Assembly (NCBI GenBank): GCA_027452065.1 | Contig: DAIDHC010000220.1 | Coordinates: 1 to 32,918, forward strand | Length of the DNA: 32,918 bases | Direction: 5' to 3' | DNA from: Bryobacterales bacterium | Lineage (GTDB): Bacteria > Acidobacteriota > Terriglobia > Bryobacterales > Bryobacteraceae | Shown here: positions 24,935 to 32,801 of the stretch, piece after piece | How the letters are laid out: the number at the start of each line of letters is the position of its first letter | Numbering within the stretch: the first letter of the stretch is position 1 | Notes under the pieces: model-generated | What the model was told of the DNA's origin: nothing | The model's database searches: none | What the model saw: only the letters and a program-made list of their open reading frames with translations | Made by a program: the position numbers and the translations under genes

Positions 24935-25711
24935 ATGAACATTCTTTTCATCGGCGACATTTATGCTTCGCCGGGGCGCCGGATTGTAGCGCAGCACTTG
25001 AACGAACTGGTGGGCGCCGAGCAGATCAAGCTGGTCATCGCCAACGCCGAAAACTCCGCCGGCGGCTTCGGGGTGACGCCGCTGACCGCGCAGGAGTTGT
25101 TTTCGCTTGGCATCGACGTTCTGACAACGGGCAATCACGTCTGGGACAAGAAGGAAATTTTCGAGTATATTCCGCGTGAGCCGCGGCTGATCCGGCCGGC
25201 CAATTACACCGATGAGCTCCCCGGGCGCGGCGTGTATATCGCTCGGGCGCGTAACGGCGTCGAAGTGGCGGTGATGAACCTTCAAGGCAGGACGTACATG
25301 CCGGCGACGGACTGCCCGTTCCGGAAGGCCGACCAGTTGCTGCGGGAGCTGCCGGAGAACGTGAAGGTCCGGTTTGTGGATTTCCACGCCGAGGTGACCA
25401 GCGAGAAGGTGTCGATGGGGTGGCATCTGAACGGTCGGGTTTCGGCGGTGATCGGGACGCACACCCACATTCCGACGGCGGATGAGAGGATTCTCGCCGG
25501 GGGGACGGCGTATCAGACCGACGCCGGGATGACCGGGGCGTACGATTCGGTGATCGGCGCGGAGAAGCAACTGGCGATGAGGAGGTTCCTGACGGGGGCG
25601 CCCGTGCGTCTGGAAACGGCAAAGGGGGGCGTGGAACTGCACGGCACGATTGTGACGGTGGAAGAGACCGCGGGCCGGGCCGTGGGGATCCGGCGCGTCG
25701 CGTTGAGCTGA
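24935..25711 (+). CDS. ymdB: YmdB-type metallophosphoesterase (TIGR00282 family)
   Basis: Cytoplasmic dinuclear-metal phosphodiesterase of 258 residues; B. subtilis YmdB hydrolyses 2',3'-cyclic nucleotides and influences biofilm and motility decisions. Motifs match: MNILFIGDIYASPGRR (metal Asp), VIANAENSAGGFG, DVLTTGNHVWDKKE (Asn-His), VRFVDFHAEVTSEK, VIGTHTHIPTAD (His pair) and TDAGMTGAYDSVIG. I chose ATG 24935; TTG 24932 immediately before is in frame. No strong Shine-Dalgarno is seen. It lies about 60 bases after the 6S RNA candidate and may be read through from it. It is followed by an intrinsic terminator that serves the opposite strand. Confidence 0.92.
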   Translation: MNILFIGDIYASPGRRIVAQHLNELVGAEQIKLVIANAENSAGGFGVTPLTAQELFSLGIDVLTTGNHVWDKKEIFEYIPREPRLIRPANYTDELPGRGVYIARARNGVEVAVMNLQGRTYMPATDCPFRKADQLLRELPENVKVRFVDFHAEVTSEKVSMGWHLNGRVSAVIGTHTHIPTADERILAGGTAYQTDAGMTGAYDSVIGAEKQLAMRRFLTGAPVRLETAKGGVELHGTIVTVEETAGRAVGIRRVALS

Positions 25712-25720
25712 GCGGAGAGG

Positions 25721-25760
25721 AAAAAAATCCGGCCGGATGGTGGTCAGGCACCCGGCCGGG
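25721..25760 (-). terminator. Intrinsic terminator of the molybdopterin-binding-domain gene
   Basis: On the minus strand CCGGCCGG (25759-25752) pairs with CCGGCCGG (25736-25729) across a 15-base loop and is followed by seven U residues (25727-25721). It lies about 50 bases after the minus-strand gene that ends at 25809. On the plus strand the run is A, so it is unidirectional. Confidence 0.65.
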
Positions 25761-25808
25761 AAGCTCGCGGGGCGCTGGAGGGTGCGCCCGGTGAGCCTTG
25801 GAGGAACT

Positions 25809-26780
25809 TTAAGCCAACAGCCCGCCGTGGCCGAGGCAGGCGATTTCCCAGCCCGAGACGCGGTAGCGCGCCAGGGCCGGAGGCAGAACGAGATCGACGA
25901 CGTTGGGCTTGGCGGAGCGGAAGCAGCCGGGCGCCGAGACGACGGGGATGTCGTTCTTATATCCGAGCAGGAGGAGGTTGCCCGGCTCGACCGGGGCGAG
26001 GAAACGCTCGATCTGGCAGCCGGCGCGGGCCAGCGACCGTCCGATGGTGTCCTGGGGGCCGGCCGGAGCGGTCGTGGAAGCGACCAGGACCACCGTCGGC
26101 TCCCGGCGCAGCAGGTAATCGAGGCCGCGGGCGACCGAATCTTCCTCTTCCACGACCGTGGCGGCGGAATGGACTGTGACGCCGAACCGTTCCAGGCGCT
26201 GCAACATGATGGCCTCGAACATCTGGCGGGCGCGCTCGCCCTGGACCGGGTCCGAGTAGAGGACGGCGACATTGGGCTCGCGGATGGGCCGGGCCTGGAG
26301 GATCGGGCCGCGCTCGTTCAGGATGCCGGTGACGGCGTCCAGTTCGTTGCCGGCGATGGCGAAGGGCGCGCTTTTGACGGTGGCGATGCGCTGGCCGGGC
26401 TTGGCGAACGAAAAATTGGGGACTGTGGCGATGGCGATCGAAGAGGTGCAGTTGATCTGCTTCAGCAGCTCCTCGTCGATTAGAATGCAGACCGGTTCAG
26501 TGGCGATGAGGTTGGCGCGGCCTCCGGCGGCGAGGCGGATTTCGAGCGAGCCGCAGCCCATCTCCATGCCCACCCGCGTGACGGCTTCATCCTCGCCGAC
26601 TTCGCCGTCTTCGAGCTCGGTGACCCAGACCTCCCTCATGCCTTCGGTTTCGAGGAGCCGTACATCGTCCTCGCTGAGCAGGTGTCCCTTGGCGAGAAGC
26701 TTTTTCCCGCCCGGGCGAAAGATGGTGCAGCACAGCACCCGGCCTGTTGACTGTCTGACATCCACAGTAAGAGCCTTCAT
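25809..26780 (-). CDS. Molybdopterin-binding (MoCF-type) domain protein
   Basis: 323-residue cytoplasmic protein. The N-terminal 160 residues (KALTVDVRQSTGRVLCCTIF, KKLLAKGHLLSEDDVRLLET, GNELDAVTGIL) resemble the part that precedes a MoaB/MogA-type domain in stand-alone molybdopterin-binding proteins. The C-terminal domain has NVAVLYSDPVQGE, TVVLVASTTAPAGPQDTIGR, VEPGNLLLLGYKNDIPVVSA and PGCFRSAKPNVVDLVLP, typical of the MoCF fold. It probably binds or processes molybdopterin, or senses it; no other Mo-cofactor gene is nearby. ATG 26780 opens into the AT-rich intergenic region that contains its likely promoter. A U-rich terminator follows. Confidence 0.75.
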   Translation of the reverse strand: MKALTVDVRQSTGRVLCCTIFRPGGKKLLAKGHLLSEDDVRLLETEGMREVWVTELEDGEVGEDEAVTRVGMEMGCGSLEIRLAAGGRANLIATEPVCILIDEELLKQINCTSSIAIATVPNFSFAKPGQRIATVKSAPFAIAGNELDAVTGILNERGPILQARPIREPNVAVLYSDPVQGERARQMFEAIMLQRLERFGVTVHSAATVVEEEDSVARGLDYLLRREPTVVLVASTTAPAGPQDTIGRSLARAGCQIERFLAPVEPGNLLLLGYKNDIPVVSAPGCFRSAKPNVVDLVLPPALARYRVSGWEIACLGHGGLLA

Positions 26781-26820
26781 AGTCCCTCGAGCTGAACGGC
26801 AGAAGCCCAGCGGCGCCGCC

Positions 26821-26990
26821 GTGTAATTTTTAATACTCTCAACGCTTGTTCAAATGGCTAATCACGGAGTAGGTGGAGGGATAGAGAAAAAATTCTCTCA
26901 ACGATTAGAACTTTTTTTTGAGAATTTTTTTGGAATAGAGAAGTGAAATAAAAAAGTGACTGGAAATTTGTGGTAAATCAGGAGTTGTGA
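26821..26990. other. AT-rich island between divergent genes
   Basis: This part of the 319-base gap is strikingly AT-rich, with A and T runs up to eight bases, in otherwise very GC-rich DNA. It holds a short perfect hairpin AGAGAA-AAAA-TTCTCT (26883-26898), and the 9-mer CTCTCAACG occurs twice, at 26836-26844 and 26895-26903, exactly 59 bases apart. It probably contains the promoters of the two divergent genes; TTGAAC/TTGAGA-like -35 sequences face the minus-strand gene, but no promoter is certain. No credible coding frame is seen. 26991-27099 returns to GC-rich sequence and has a small hairpin GCTAC-GCT-GTAGC (27051-27063) followed by TTTT. Confidence 0.6.
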
Positions 26991-27099
26991 GAAACCGGGG
27001 CCGGCGGCGGGCCGGCGGACGCGAGGGCGGGGCGGCGGAGCGTGAGTCCTGCTACGCTGTAGCTTTTGGAGTTGAAATCCTGGGAATGAGGCAAGAGCT

Positions 27100-28119
27100 T
27101 TGCACATTGTAGCCGGAGTGGATCTGGGCGGAACCGCCATTAACTATACGCTGGTGAACGAAGAGGAGAAGTTTCTCATCGACGGGCTCTGCGAGCACCC
27201 GGCCCTGTCGAGGCAGGGGCCGGGGATTTGCTTGAGCCAGATTGCCGACGGGCTGGCGATCGCGGTCGAGCGGGCGGGCGTGAAGCTGGACGATGTGACC
27301 GTGGTCGGCCTGGATACGCCGGGGCCGGCGAGCGCGGCCGGGGTGTTGAGCGCCGAGGGGTCGACCAACTTCCTCCATCCGGACTGGGCGGGCTTCGACA
27401 TTCGGGCGCGCCTGGCCGAGAAGCTCGGCAAGCCGGTGACCTATCTGAACGACGGCAACGCGGGGGCGCTGTGGGGGCACTTCGTCATTTTTGGAGCGGA
27501 GAGCCGGACGACGTCGATTTCGGCGATTATCGGCACCGGGCTCGGCGGCGGCGTGATCACAGACGGCAACGTGGTAAAGGGCCGGAAGGGATTCGGGGGC
27601 GAGCTGGGGCATGTGCTGCTGCCCTACCAGAGCATTGAGGGAATCGAAGGGCTGAAGCCCCTATGCAATTGCGGGCGGACGGGAGACCTGGAGTCGCTGT
27701 GCTCGCTGACGGCGATCGGGAACTCGCTGCTGCCCCATTTCCTGAAAAATTATCCGGGCCATGAGCTGGGGCGCGATGGGGAGACGAAGGATGCGGCCAA
27801 ACGGGTGAGGGGGATGGCGGAGCGGGGCGACGCGATGTGCCGGGACATTTTCCGCGTCCAGGCGCGGGCGCTGGGCCTGTTTTTCGATGAAATGGTGAAC
27901 ACTTTCGACCCGGACGCGCTGATTGTCGGCGGCGGGGCGGTGGAGACGGGTAAGGAGTTTCAGCACTGGTTTTTGAGCGAGATCCGGGCCGGGATGCCGG
28001 TGCAGAGGTCGGAGCAGGCCGACATCCCGATCCACGTGATGCCGAACGGAGACACGGCCGGGGCGCGCGGGGCGGCGATCGAGGCCTTGAAGCTGGCGCG
28101 CGAGGGCGGGCTGGCTTAG
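27100..28119 (+). CDS. ROK family sugar kinase (glucokinase-like)
   Basis: Cytoplasmic kinase of 339 residues. VDLGGTAINYTLVN is the phosphate-1 motif of the actin-like ATPase fold, TYLNDGNAGALWGHF carries the catalytic Asp, and ISAIIGTGLGGGVITDG is the second phosphate motif. The ROK zinc region reads GELGHVLLP then C189-N-C191-G-R-T-G-D196-L-E198: the usual third cysteine is Asp. The adenosine motif is ALIVGGGAVETG. No N-terminal helix-turn-helix is present, so it is a kinase and not a ROK repressor. I chose TTG 27100, with GAGG twelve bases before it, because the next in-frame start would remove the first strand. It converges on argB, whose stop is 12 bases away. Substrate (glucose, fructose or an amino sugar) unknown. 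Confidence 0.87.
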   Translation: MHIVAGVDLGGTAINYTLVNEEEKFLIDGLCEHPALSRQGPGICLSQIADGLAIAVERAGVKLDDVTVVGLDTPGPASAAGVLSAEGSTNFLHPDWAGFDIRARLAEKLGKPVTYLNDGNAGALWGHFVIFGAESRTTSISAIIGTGLGGGVITDGNVVKGRKGFGGELGHVLLPYQSIEGIEGLKPLCNCGRTGDLESLCSLTAIGNSLLPHFLKNYPGHELGRDGETKDAAKRVRGMAERGDAMCRDIFRVQARALGLFFDEMVNTFDPDALIVGGGAVETGKEFQHWFLSEIRAGMPVQRSEQADIPIHVMPNGDTAGARGAAIEALKLAREGGLA

Positions 28120-28131
28120 GCGGGACTCCGC

Positions 28132-28902
28132 TTACGGGACAACGCGAGTGCCGGCGGGGCGGCCGGCCACGAGATCGGCCAGCAGGCCCGGCCGCGCGCC
28201 GGGGGCGATCGCCACCTCCGGAATGCCGAGCGCAAGCGCCGACATCGCCGCCTCCAGCTTGGCCCGCATACCGCCGGTGGCGGCGCCCGTGTCGATGAGC
28301 GAGCGGCAGGCGGCGGGGTCGAGCACCGGGCAGAGATTGCGGCCGGCGTCGAGGACGCCTTCGACATCGGTAAAGAAGAGCAGCTTTTGGGCGCCGAAGG
28401 CCTGGGCGACGGAGACGGCCATCTGGTCCGCGTTGACGTTATATAGATTGCCGGCGCGGTCGCCGGCCAGGCAGGCGATGACCGGGAGGAAGCCGGCGGC
28501 CGTGAGGGCTTCGAGCAGAGCCGGGTGGGAGGCGACCGGGCGGCCGACGAAGCCCAGCGCGGGGTCGAGGGGTTCGGCTTCGGTGAGCAGGCCGTCGATG
28601 CCGCAGAGGCCGACGGCGGGCACGTTTTCGGCGATGAACGAGGCGGTGAGCGAGCGGTTCACCGAACCGGCGACGACCTTAACCACCGAGTCGAGCACTT
28701 CGGCGGAAGTGACGCGGAGGCCGTTGACGAACCGGCTCTCGACGCCCCTCTCGGCCAGGAACGCGGTGAGCTGTTTGCCGCCACCGTGGACGACGGCGGC
28801 ATCGAGGTCCGGTCCGCGGGCGGCGCCGATCTCCCGGGCGAGCCGCCGGCGGGACTCGGCGGATTCGAGCAGCGTGCCGCCCAGCTTGACCAGGATTCTC
28901 AC
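28132..28902 (-). CDS. argB: Acetylglutamate kinase
   Basis: Second step of arginine synthesis: phosphorylation of N-acetylglutamate by ATP in the cytoplasm. The 256-residue product has ILVKLGGTLLES at the N-terminus, AAVVHGGGKQLTAF, the substrate-binding VNGLRVT, LCGIDGLL, NLYNVNADQMAVSVAQ and LLFFTDVEGVLD, then TGGMRAKLEAA near the end. I chose GTG 28902 because it gives the family N-terminus and overlaps the argC stop by four bases (GTGA). It is slightly shorter than arginine-sensitive ArgB and lacks the N-terminal helix linked to feedback inhibition, so it is probably insensitive to arginine (inference). Remaining arg genes lie outside the window. Confidence 0.93.
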   Translation of the reverse strand: MRILVKLGGTLLESAESRRRLAREIGAARGPDLDAAVVHGGGKQLTAFLAERGVESRFVNGLRVTSAEVLDSVVKVVAGSVNRSLTASFIAENVPAVGLCGIDGLLTEAEPLDPALGFVGRPVASHPALLEALTAAGFLPVIACLAGDRAGNLYNVNADQMAVSVAQAFGAQKLLFFTDVEGVLDAGRNLCPVLDPAACRSLIDTGAATGGMRAKLEAAMSALALGIPEVAIAPGARPGLLADLVAGRPAGTRVVP

Positions 28903-29924
28903 AGCAGGCCGGCGGTTTCGGGCAGGCCGAGGGCGAGATTCAGGTTCTGTACCGCCTGGCCGGCCGCGCCCTTGATCAGGTTGTCGATGGCGCTGACCAC
29001 CACGCCACGGCCGGTCTTGGGATCCAGGACGGCGCCGATGTCGCAGAAATTCGTATAGTTGACGGCCTGCAGCCGGGGCAGGGAACCGGCGGGTAGGATG
29101 CGCAGGAAAGGTTCCTCGGCGTAGCGGGAGGCGTAGATGGCCAGCAGATCGCGCGTCGAGCGGAGGTTGCGGGAGCGGAAATAGATGGTCTCCAGGATGC
29201 CGCGATTGATCGGCAGCAGGTGCGCGGTGAAGCTGAGCTCGTCCTCGTCGATGCCGCTGGTGAGCAGGATTTCGGGCACGTGGCGGTGCTGGAGAACGGC
29301 GTAGGCGGAGAAGTTTTCCGCGACCTCGCAAAAGCTGTTGGAGAGCGACGCTTTGCGGCCGGCGCCAGAGACGCCGGATTTGGCGTCGCAGACGATGCCG
29401 GCGGAGCGGTCCACGACGCCGGCTTCGATCAGGGGCTGGAGGGCAAGGTTCGCGGCGGTCGGATAGCAGCCGGGGTTAGAGATGAAGGGGGCGCCGGCGA
29501 GCGTCGCGCGGTGGAATTCCGGGAGACCGTAGGCGGCGGAGGCCAGCAGATCGGGCCGGGGGTGGGAGGCGCCGTACCAGCGCTGGTAGTTTTCGGGCGT
29601 GCGAAGGCGGAAGGCGCCGCTGAGGTCGATCACCTTGACGCCGGCCTCGATCAGGGCGGGGGCGAGGTCGAGGGAGACCTCGGGAGGCGTCGCCAGGAAG
29701 ACGGCGGCAAGGCCGGCCTCGCGAACAGCTTCGGGCGAGAAGCGGATGCGGTCGATGAGCGAGGGGTGGTTGAGGGGCTCGGGATCGGGCTCGGCATCGT
29801 CCCGGTGTTCGAGCAGGACGGGTTCGACAGAGGGATGGTGGAGCAGGAGACGCACGAGTTCGGCGCCGCTGTAGCCGCGGAAACCGACGATGCCGGCGAG
29901 ATGGGAGGGGCTGTGGAGGGTCAA
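28899..29924 (-). CDS. argC: N-acetyl-gamma-glutamyl-phosphate reductase
   Basis: Third step of arginine synthesis, NADPH-dependent reduction of acetylglutamyl phosphate, the product of ArgB. The 341-residue protein shows VGFRGYSGAELVRLLLHHP (nucleotide-binding start), AVFLATPPEVS, VIDLSGAFRL, YGLPEFHR and FISNPGCYPTAANLAL, in which the Cys is the catalytic nucleophile, followed by GVSGAGRKA and the C-terminal VVVSAIDNLIKGAAGQAVQN. The start is TTG 29924; no in-frame ATG fits before the GFRGYSG motif. argB follows with a four-base overlap, so argC-argB are translated from one message. The promoter was not identified. Confidence 0.94.
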   Translation of the reverse strand: MTLHSPSHLAGIVGFRGYSGAELVRLLLHHPSVEPVLLEHRDDAEPDPEPLNHPSLIDRIRFSPEAVREAGLAAVFLATPPEVSLDLAPALIEAGVKVIDLSGAFRLRTPENYQRWYGASHPRPDLLASAAYGLPEFHRATLAGAPFISNPGCYPTAANLALQPLIEAGVVDRSAGIVCDAKSGVSGAGRKASLSNSFCEVAENFSAYAVLQHRHVPEILLTSGIDEDELSFTAHLLPINRGILETIYFRSRNLRSTRDLLAIYASRYAEEPFLRILPAGSLPRLQAVNYTNFCDIGAVLDPKTGRGVVVSAIDNLIKGAAGQAVQNLNLALGLPETAGLL

Positions 29925-30014
29925 GTTTCCAGTTTAACAAGGGGTTGGAAGCGGGAGAAGGTGTTCAGATTTTTGGGAATCCGCCGATATGGGGAGAGAA
30001 AGGAAATCACCTTC

Positions 30015-30176
30015 ATGATGAACCCGATCAGCAGCAGCATGGCGGCGCAGACCTACATTGCGCCTCCCCCGAGCCAGGCCAAGCCGGCCAGCGCTCCGGC
30101 GGCTCCTCCGCAGGACAGCGTGAAACTGAGCAGCCAGGCAACGGGCGACGTGGACCACGACGGCGACAGCCACTAA
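30015..30176 (+). CDS. Small protein, 53 residues, function unknown
   Basis: A short reading frame starting at ATG-ATG (30015/30018) with AAAGGA about 12 bases upstream. The product is MMNPISSSMAAQTYIAPPPS followed by a Pro/Ala segment, then DSVKLSSQATGDVDHDGDSH. The D-S-V-K-L-S-x-x-A motif resembles one found in FlgM and in several small secreted or disordered proteins, but the match is too short to assign function. The acidic His/Asp ending could bind metal. It stands alone between argC (divergent) and the DUF4870-type gene. Composition and the ribosome-binding site support translation. Confidence 0.5.
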   Translation: MMNPISSSMAAQTYIAPPPSQAKPASAPAAPPQDSVKLSSQATGDVDHDGDSH

Positions 30177-30268
30177 GAGTCCAGTTGCGGGGAATCCGGC
30201 GGTGTTGGGGCGCCGGAGGGTCCGCAGGCGGCGGCAGGCAGCAGCGAGGCGGGAGAAGGCGGGCGCGG

Positions 30269-30730
30269 TTAACGCTGTTCGGACACGGATTTTTCAGCGA
30301 GTTCGCCGAGGATGGGGAGCTTGTACTGCTCGTCGTGGCTCACCTTGACCATCATAAAAATCCAGGCGCCGAAGATGACGGCTTTGAGGATGCCCGGCAC
30401 AAGCCGGTGAAACTCCATGCCGGGAAAAACAGGGAAACGGAACATCGGGCTGAGGACCCAGTCGACAATCAGCCAGGCGACGAAGAGGTAAAGTCCCTGG
30501 AAGCCATGGAAGCGGACGCGCGCATCGTGGCGAAAGCGGGCTGAGGCGAGCACGACGATGGAGGCGAGCCAGCCCAGGACGGGGACGTAGCAGAGCAGGG
30601 CGGCGGTGCGGGGGGAGATGCCCGAGAGGAATTCGGTGGCCGGTGCGGACTGGGGCTGGCGAGTTCCGCAGCGGGCGCAGTAGACGTCGGCCGGGCCGAC
30701 CTGTCCACCGCATTGACAGCAGTAAGGCAT
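30269..30730 (-). CDS. Zinc-ribbon plus DUF4870-like membrane protein
   Basis: 153-residue inner-membrane protein. The N-terminus is a zinc ribbon, CCQCGGQVGPADVYCARCG, with two CxxC pairs. From residue 35 come three or four hydrophobic segments: SPRTAALLCYVPVLGWLASI, GLYLFVAWLIVDWVLSPMF and LKAVIFGAWIFMMVKVSH. The HDARVRFHGFQGLYLF motif is characteristic of DUF4870-like proteins. ATG 30730 lies about 80 bases from the divergent MBL gene. Function unknown. Confidence 0.78.
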   Translation of the reverse strand: MPYCCQCGGQVGPADVYCARCGTRQPQSAPATEFLSGISPRTAALLCYVPVLGWLASIVVLASARFRHDARVRFHGFQGLYLFVAWLIVDWVLSPMFRFPVFPGMEFHRLVPGILKAVIFGAWIFMMVKVSHDEQYKLPILGELAEKSVSEQR

Positions 30731-30811
30731 AAGACTTTACTCACTAAGAGATACGAGGGCCCGCGGGCGCCTGTTCCAAGCATATTACACGGTTGTGATA
30801 GGATGCGGCGC

Positions 30812-31834
30812 ATGAGGCGCATACAGGCGGGCATTCTGGGTTTGGGACTGTTGTGGGCGGCCGGCACGGCGCAGGCGGCCAAAACGCTGGAGGTTTACTT
30901 CATCGACGTCGAGGGCGGGCAGGCGACGCTGTTTGTGGCGCCGTCGGGCCAGTCGATGCTGGTGGACACGGGCTGGCGCGGCCTGGAGGGTCGAGACGCC
31001 GACCGGATCGTCGAAGCCGCAAAAAAAGCACACATTAAGAAAATCGATTACGTGGTGATCACCCATTACCACCGCGACCACGTGGGCGGAGTGCAGAACC
31101 TGGCCTCGCGGATGCCCGTGGGTACGTACTTCGACCATGGGCCGAACCGCGAAAATTCCAAGGTTGTGAACGAGGACTTCGCCGACTACGAGAAGGTGGC
31201 GGGGAAGGCGCCGAATCACGTCGTCGTCAAGCCGGGCGACAAGATCCCGGTGAAGGGCCTGGACGTGGAGGTGGTGACGGCGGACGGAGAGCGGATCGCC
31301 GAGCCGGTGGCCGGCGCGGGGCAGCCGAATTCGTACTGCGAGGCCGCCAAGCCGCGGCAGGACGACCCGTCGGAGAATGCGCGCTCGGTGGGCATGCTGA
31401 TCACCTTCGGCCGGTTCCGGATTGTAGATCTGGGCGATCTGACCTGGAACAAGGAACTGGCGCTGATGTGCCCGGTGAATCGGCTCGGGACAGTGGATGT
31501 GTATCTGACCTCGCATCACGGCCTTTCGCAGTCCGGGAGCCCGCAACTGGTGGACGCGCTGCATCCCAGGGTGGCGATCATGAACAACGGGGCGCGGAAG
31601 GGCGGGAGTCCGGCGGCGTGGCAGACGGTGAAGGACTCGCCGGGTCTCGAAGATTTGTGGCAACTGCATTACTCCATCGAAGGCGACAAGGATCACAACG
31701 CGCCCGATCCGTTTATCGCCAATATCGACGAGCAGTGTCAGGGAAAGTACTTGAAACTGACGGCGCGGGACGACGGCGGTTTTGAAGTCTACAATTCGCG
31801 GAACAAGTACGGAAAAAGCTACCCCGCGAAGTGA
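30812..31834 (+). CDS. Secreted MBL-fold metallohydrolase (ComEC/Rec2-like beta-lactamase domain)
   Basis: 340-residue exported hydrolase. MRRIQAGILGLGLLWAAGTA is the signal peptide. The mature part begins LEVYFIDVEGGQATLFVAPS and SMLVDTGWRG, as in the ComEC beta-lactamase-like domain, and the metal motif THYHRDHVGG (HxHxDH) is intact, with LGDLTWNKE and YLTSHHGLSQSG as later metal sites. No membrane channel domain is present, so it is not ComEC itself; a phosphodiesterase or nuclease outside the cytoplasm is plausible. I chose ATG 30812, eight bases after AGGA; ATG 30803 in frame is an alternative. Its neighbours give no pathway. Confidence 0.82.
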   Translation: MRRIQAGILGLGLLWAAGTAQAAKTLEVYFIDVEGGQATLFVAPSGQSMLVDTGWRGLEGRDADRIVEAAKKAHIKKIDYVVITHYHRDHVGGVQNLASRMPVGTYFDHGPNRENSKVVNEDFADYEKVAGKAPNHVVVKPGDKIPVKGLDVEVVTADGERIAEPVAGAGQPNSYCEAAKPRQDDPSENARSVGMLITFGRFRIVDLGDLTWNKELALMCPVNRLGTVDVYLTSHHGLSQSGSPQLVDALHPRVAIMNNGARKGGSPAAWQTVKDSPGLEDLWQLHYSIEGDKDHNAPDPFIANIDEQCQGKYLKLTARDDGGFEVYNSRNKYGKSYPAK

Positions 31835-31956
31835 GCGGCGGGGCAACACCGGGCCTGGGTGGCAGTCAACCTGCAGGCGGGCGCGGCGTGTGAACGGGCG
31901 GGTTGCGTGCGGGTTTGTCCGACTTTCGTTATTCTTCGAAAGTTTGCGAATTTTTA

Positions 31957-31985
31957 TTGACATCGAGGAGCAATCGCCTTAAGAT
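31957..31985 (+). promoter_or_regulatory. Sigma70-type promoter of carD
   Basis: TTGACA (31957-31962), a 17-base spacer and TAAGAT (31980-31985) make a strong promoter. A run of T and A (31951-31957) just upstream may act as an UP element. The leader to carD is about 50 bases. The remainder of 31835-31956 shows no feature I can support. Confidence 0.72.
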
Positions 31986-32042
31986 TCATTTGCTGCTGTT
32001 GCTGAACAAACTGACAACTGAAGGCAGGTGTACGTTTCCCGC

Positions 32043-32552
32043 ATGAACTTCCAAATCGGCGAGAAGATCGTCTACCCGAATCACGGTATCGGAACGATAG
32101 AAAACATCAGTACCCGGTCATTTGGCACGCATCTCGAGCGGTTCTACCTCTTACGGTTGAACTGCAACAGCATGACGGTGATGGTGCCGTTTTCCCATGC
32201 CGAGGACGTGGGATTGAGGAAGGTCACCAAGAACTGCGACGTGGCGAAGGTTTTGAGCTTTCTGGCGGAAGGCACGTGCCGCTGGAAGTGCGACTGGAAG
32301 GACCGGTTCAAGGAAAATTCAGAGAGGATGAAAGGCGGCAGCCTGCTGGAGGTTGCCGAGGTCATGAAGACGCTGTTGATCCTGCAGCAGCGCAAGCCGT
32401 TGTCGTTCCGCGAGAAGAAAATGCTCGACCGGTCGCGGCACATGCTGATCACCGAGGTCTCGACGTGCCGGGCGATTGGCGAGGACGAGGCGAAGGCTCT
32501 GCTCGAGAGGGCGCTGGCCAAGGCTGAACTGCCCATGCCGGTGCCGCTGTAA
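32043..32552 (+). CDS. carD: CarD family transcription regulator
   Basis: 169-residue RNA-polymerase-binding regulator. The N-terminal Tudor-like domain (MNFQIGEKIVYPNHGIGTIE, then FYLLRLNCNSMTVMVPFSHA) binds the RNA polymerase beta subunit; the C-terminal helical domain (SLLEVAEVMKTLLILQQRKP, REKKMLDRSRHMLITEVS) contacts promoter DNA and stabilises open complexes, notably at rRNA promoters in mycobacteria. I chose ATG 32043 by the family N-terminus; GTG 32028 in frame is five codons earlier with AAGG close to it. A strong promoter lies upstream and a probable terminator downstream, so it is a single-gene unit. Confidence 0.92.
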   Translation: MNFQIGEKIVYPNHGIGTIENISTRSFGTHLERFYLLRLNCNSMTVMVPFSHAEDVGLRKVTKNCDVAKVLSFLAEGTCRWKCDWKDRFKENSERMKGGSLLEVAEVMKTLLILQQRKPLSFREKKMLDRSRHMLITEVSTCRAIGEDEAKALLERALAKAELPMPVPL

Positions 32553-32586
32553 GACGTCGCCACAGTTGATTTCTCCCTGGAAGCGG

Positions 32587-32606
32587 AGCGGTCCGAAGGG
32601 GCCGCT
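32587..32606 (+). terminator. Probable terminator after carD
   Basis: AGCGGTCC (32587-32594) and GGGCCGCT (32599-32606) form an 8-bp stem, with one G-U pair, around a GAAG tetraloop. The following sequence has scattered T residues (GTCTGTCTTTC), a weak U-tract. Confidence 0.45.
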
Positions 32607-32687
32607 GCGCGTCTGTCTTTCGGGGCTCCCGCACTGGCAGGCGCCGGGCGGGAGTGGTAGACTCAAAGGGTAGTTTCCATCCTCACT

Positions 32688-32765
32688 CGGGGCGTGGCTC
32701 AGCCTGGCTAGAGCGCCTGGTTCGGGACCAGGAGGTCGGTGGTTCGAATCCACTCGCCCCGACCA
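32688..32765 (+). tRNA. tRNA-Pro (anticodon CGG)
   Basis: A complete cloverleaf: acceptor CGGGGCG pairs with CGCCCCG, the D arm is TGGCTCAGCCTGGCTAGAGC, the anticodon stem is CCTGG/CCAGG around loop TTCGGGA (anticodon CGG, reading CCG), the T arm is GGTGG-TTCGAAT-CCACT, then A73 and an encoded CCA. It closely resembles E. coli tRNA-Pro. The 78-base gene stands alone after carD. Confidence 0.96.
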
Positions 32766-32801
32766 TATTCCTCAAAGACTTACAGACGATAAACAAAGAC
32801 A

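Noticed and set aside
24812-26272. A 486-codon open frame on the minus strand
   Set aside because: Opposes the ymdB-type gene and part of the 6S candidate; Ser/Pro/Arg-rich translation lacking any motif.
31822-31843. CCCCGC/GCGGGG stem at the end of the MBL-fold gene as a terminator
   Set aside because: Six-base stem with a 10-base loop and no U-tract; expected by chance in such GC-rich sequence.
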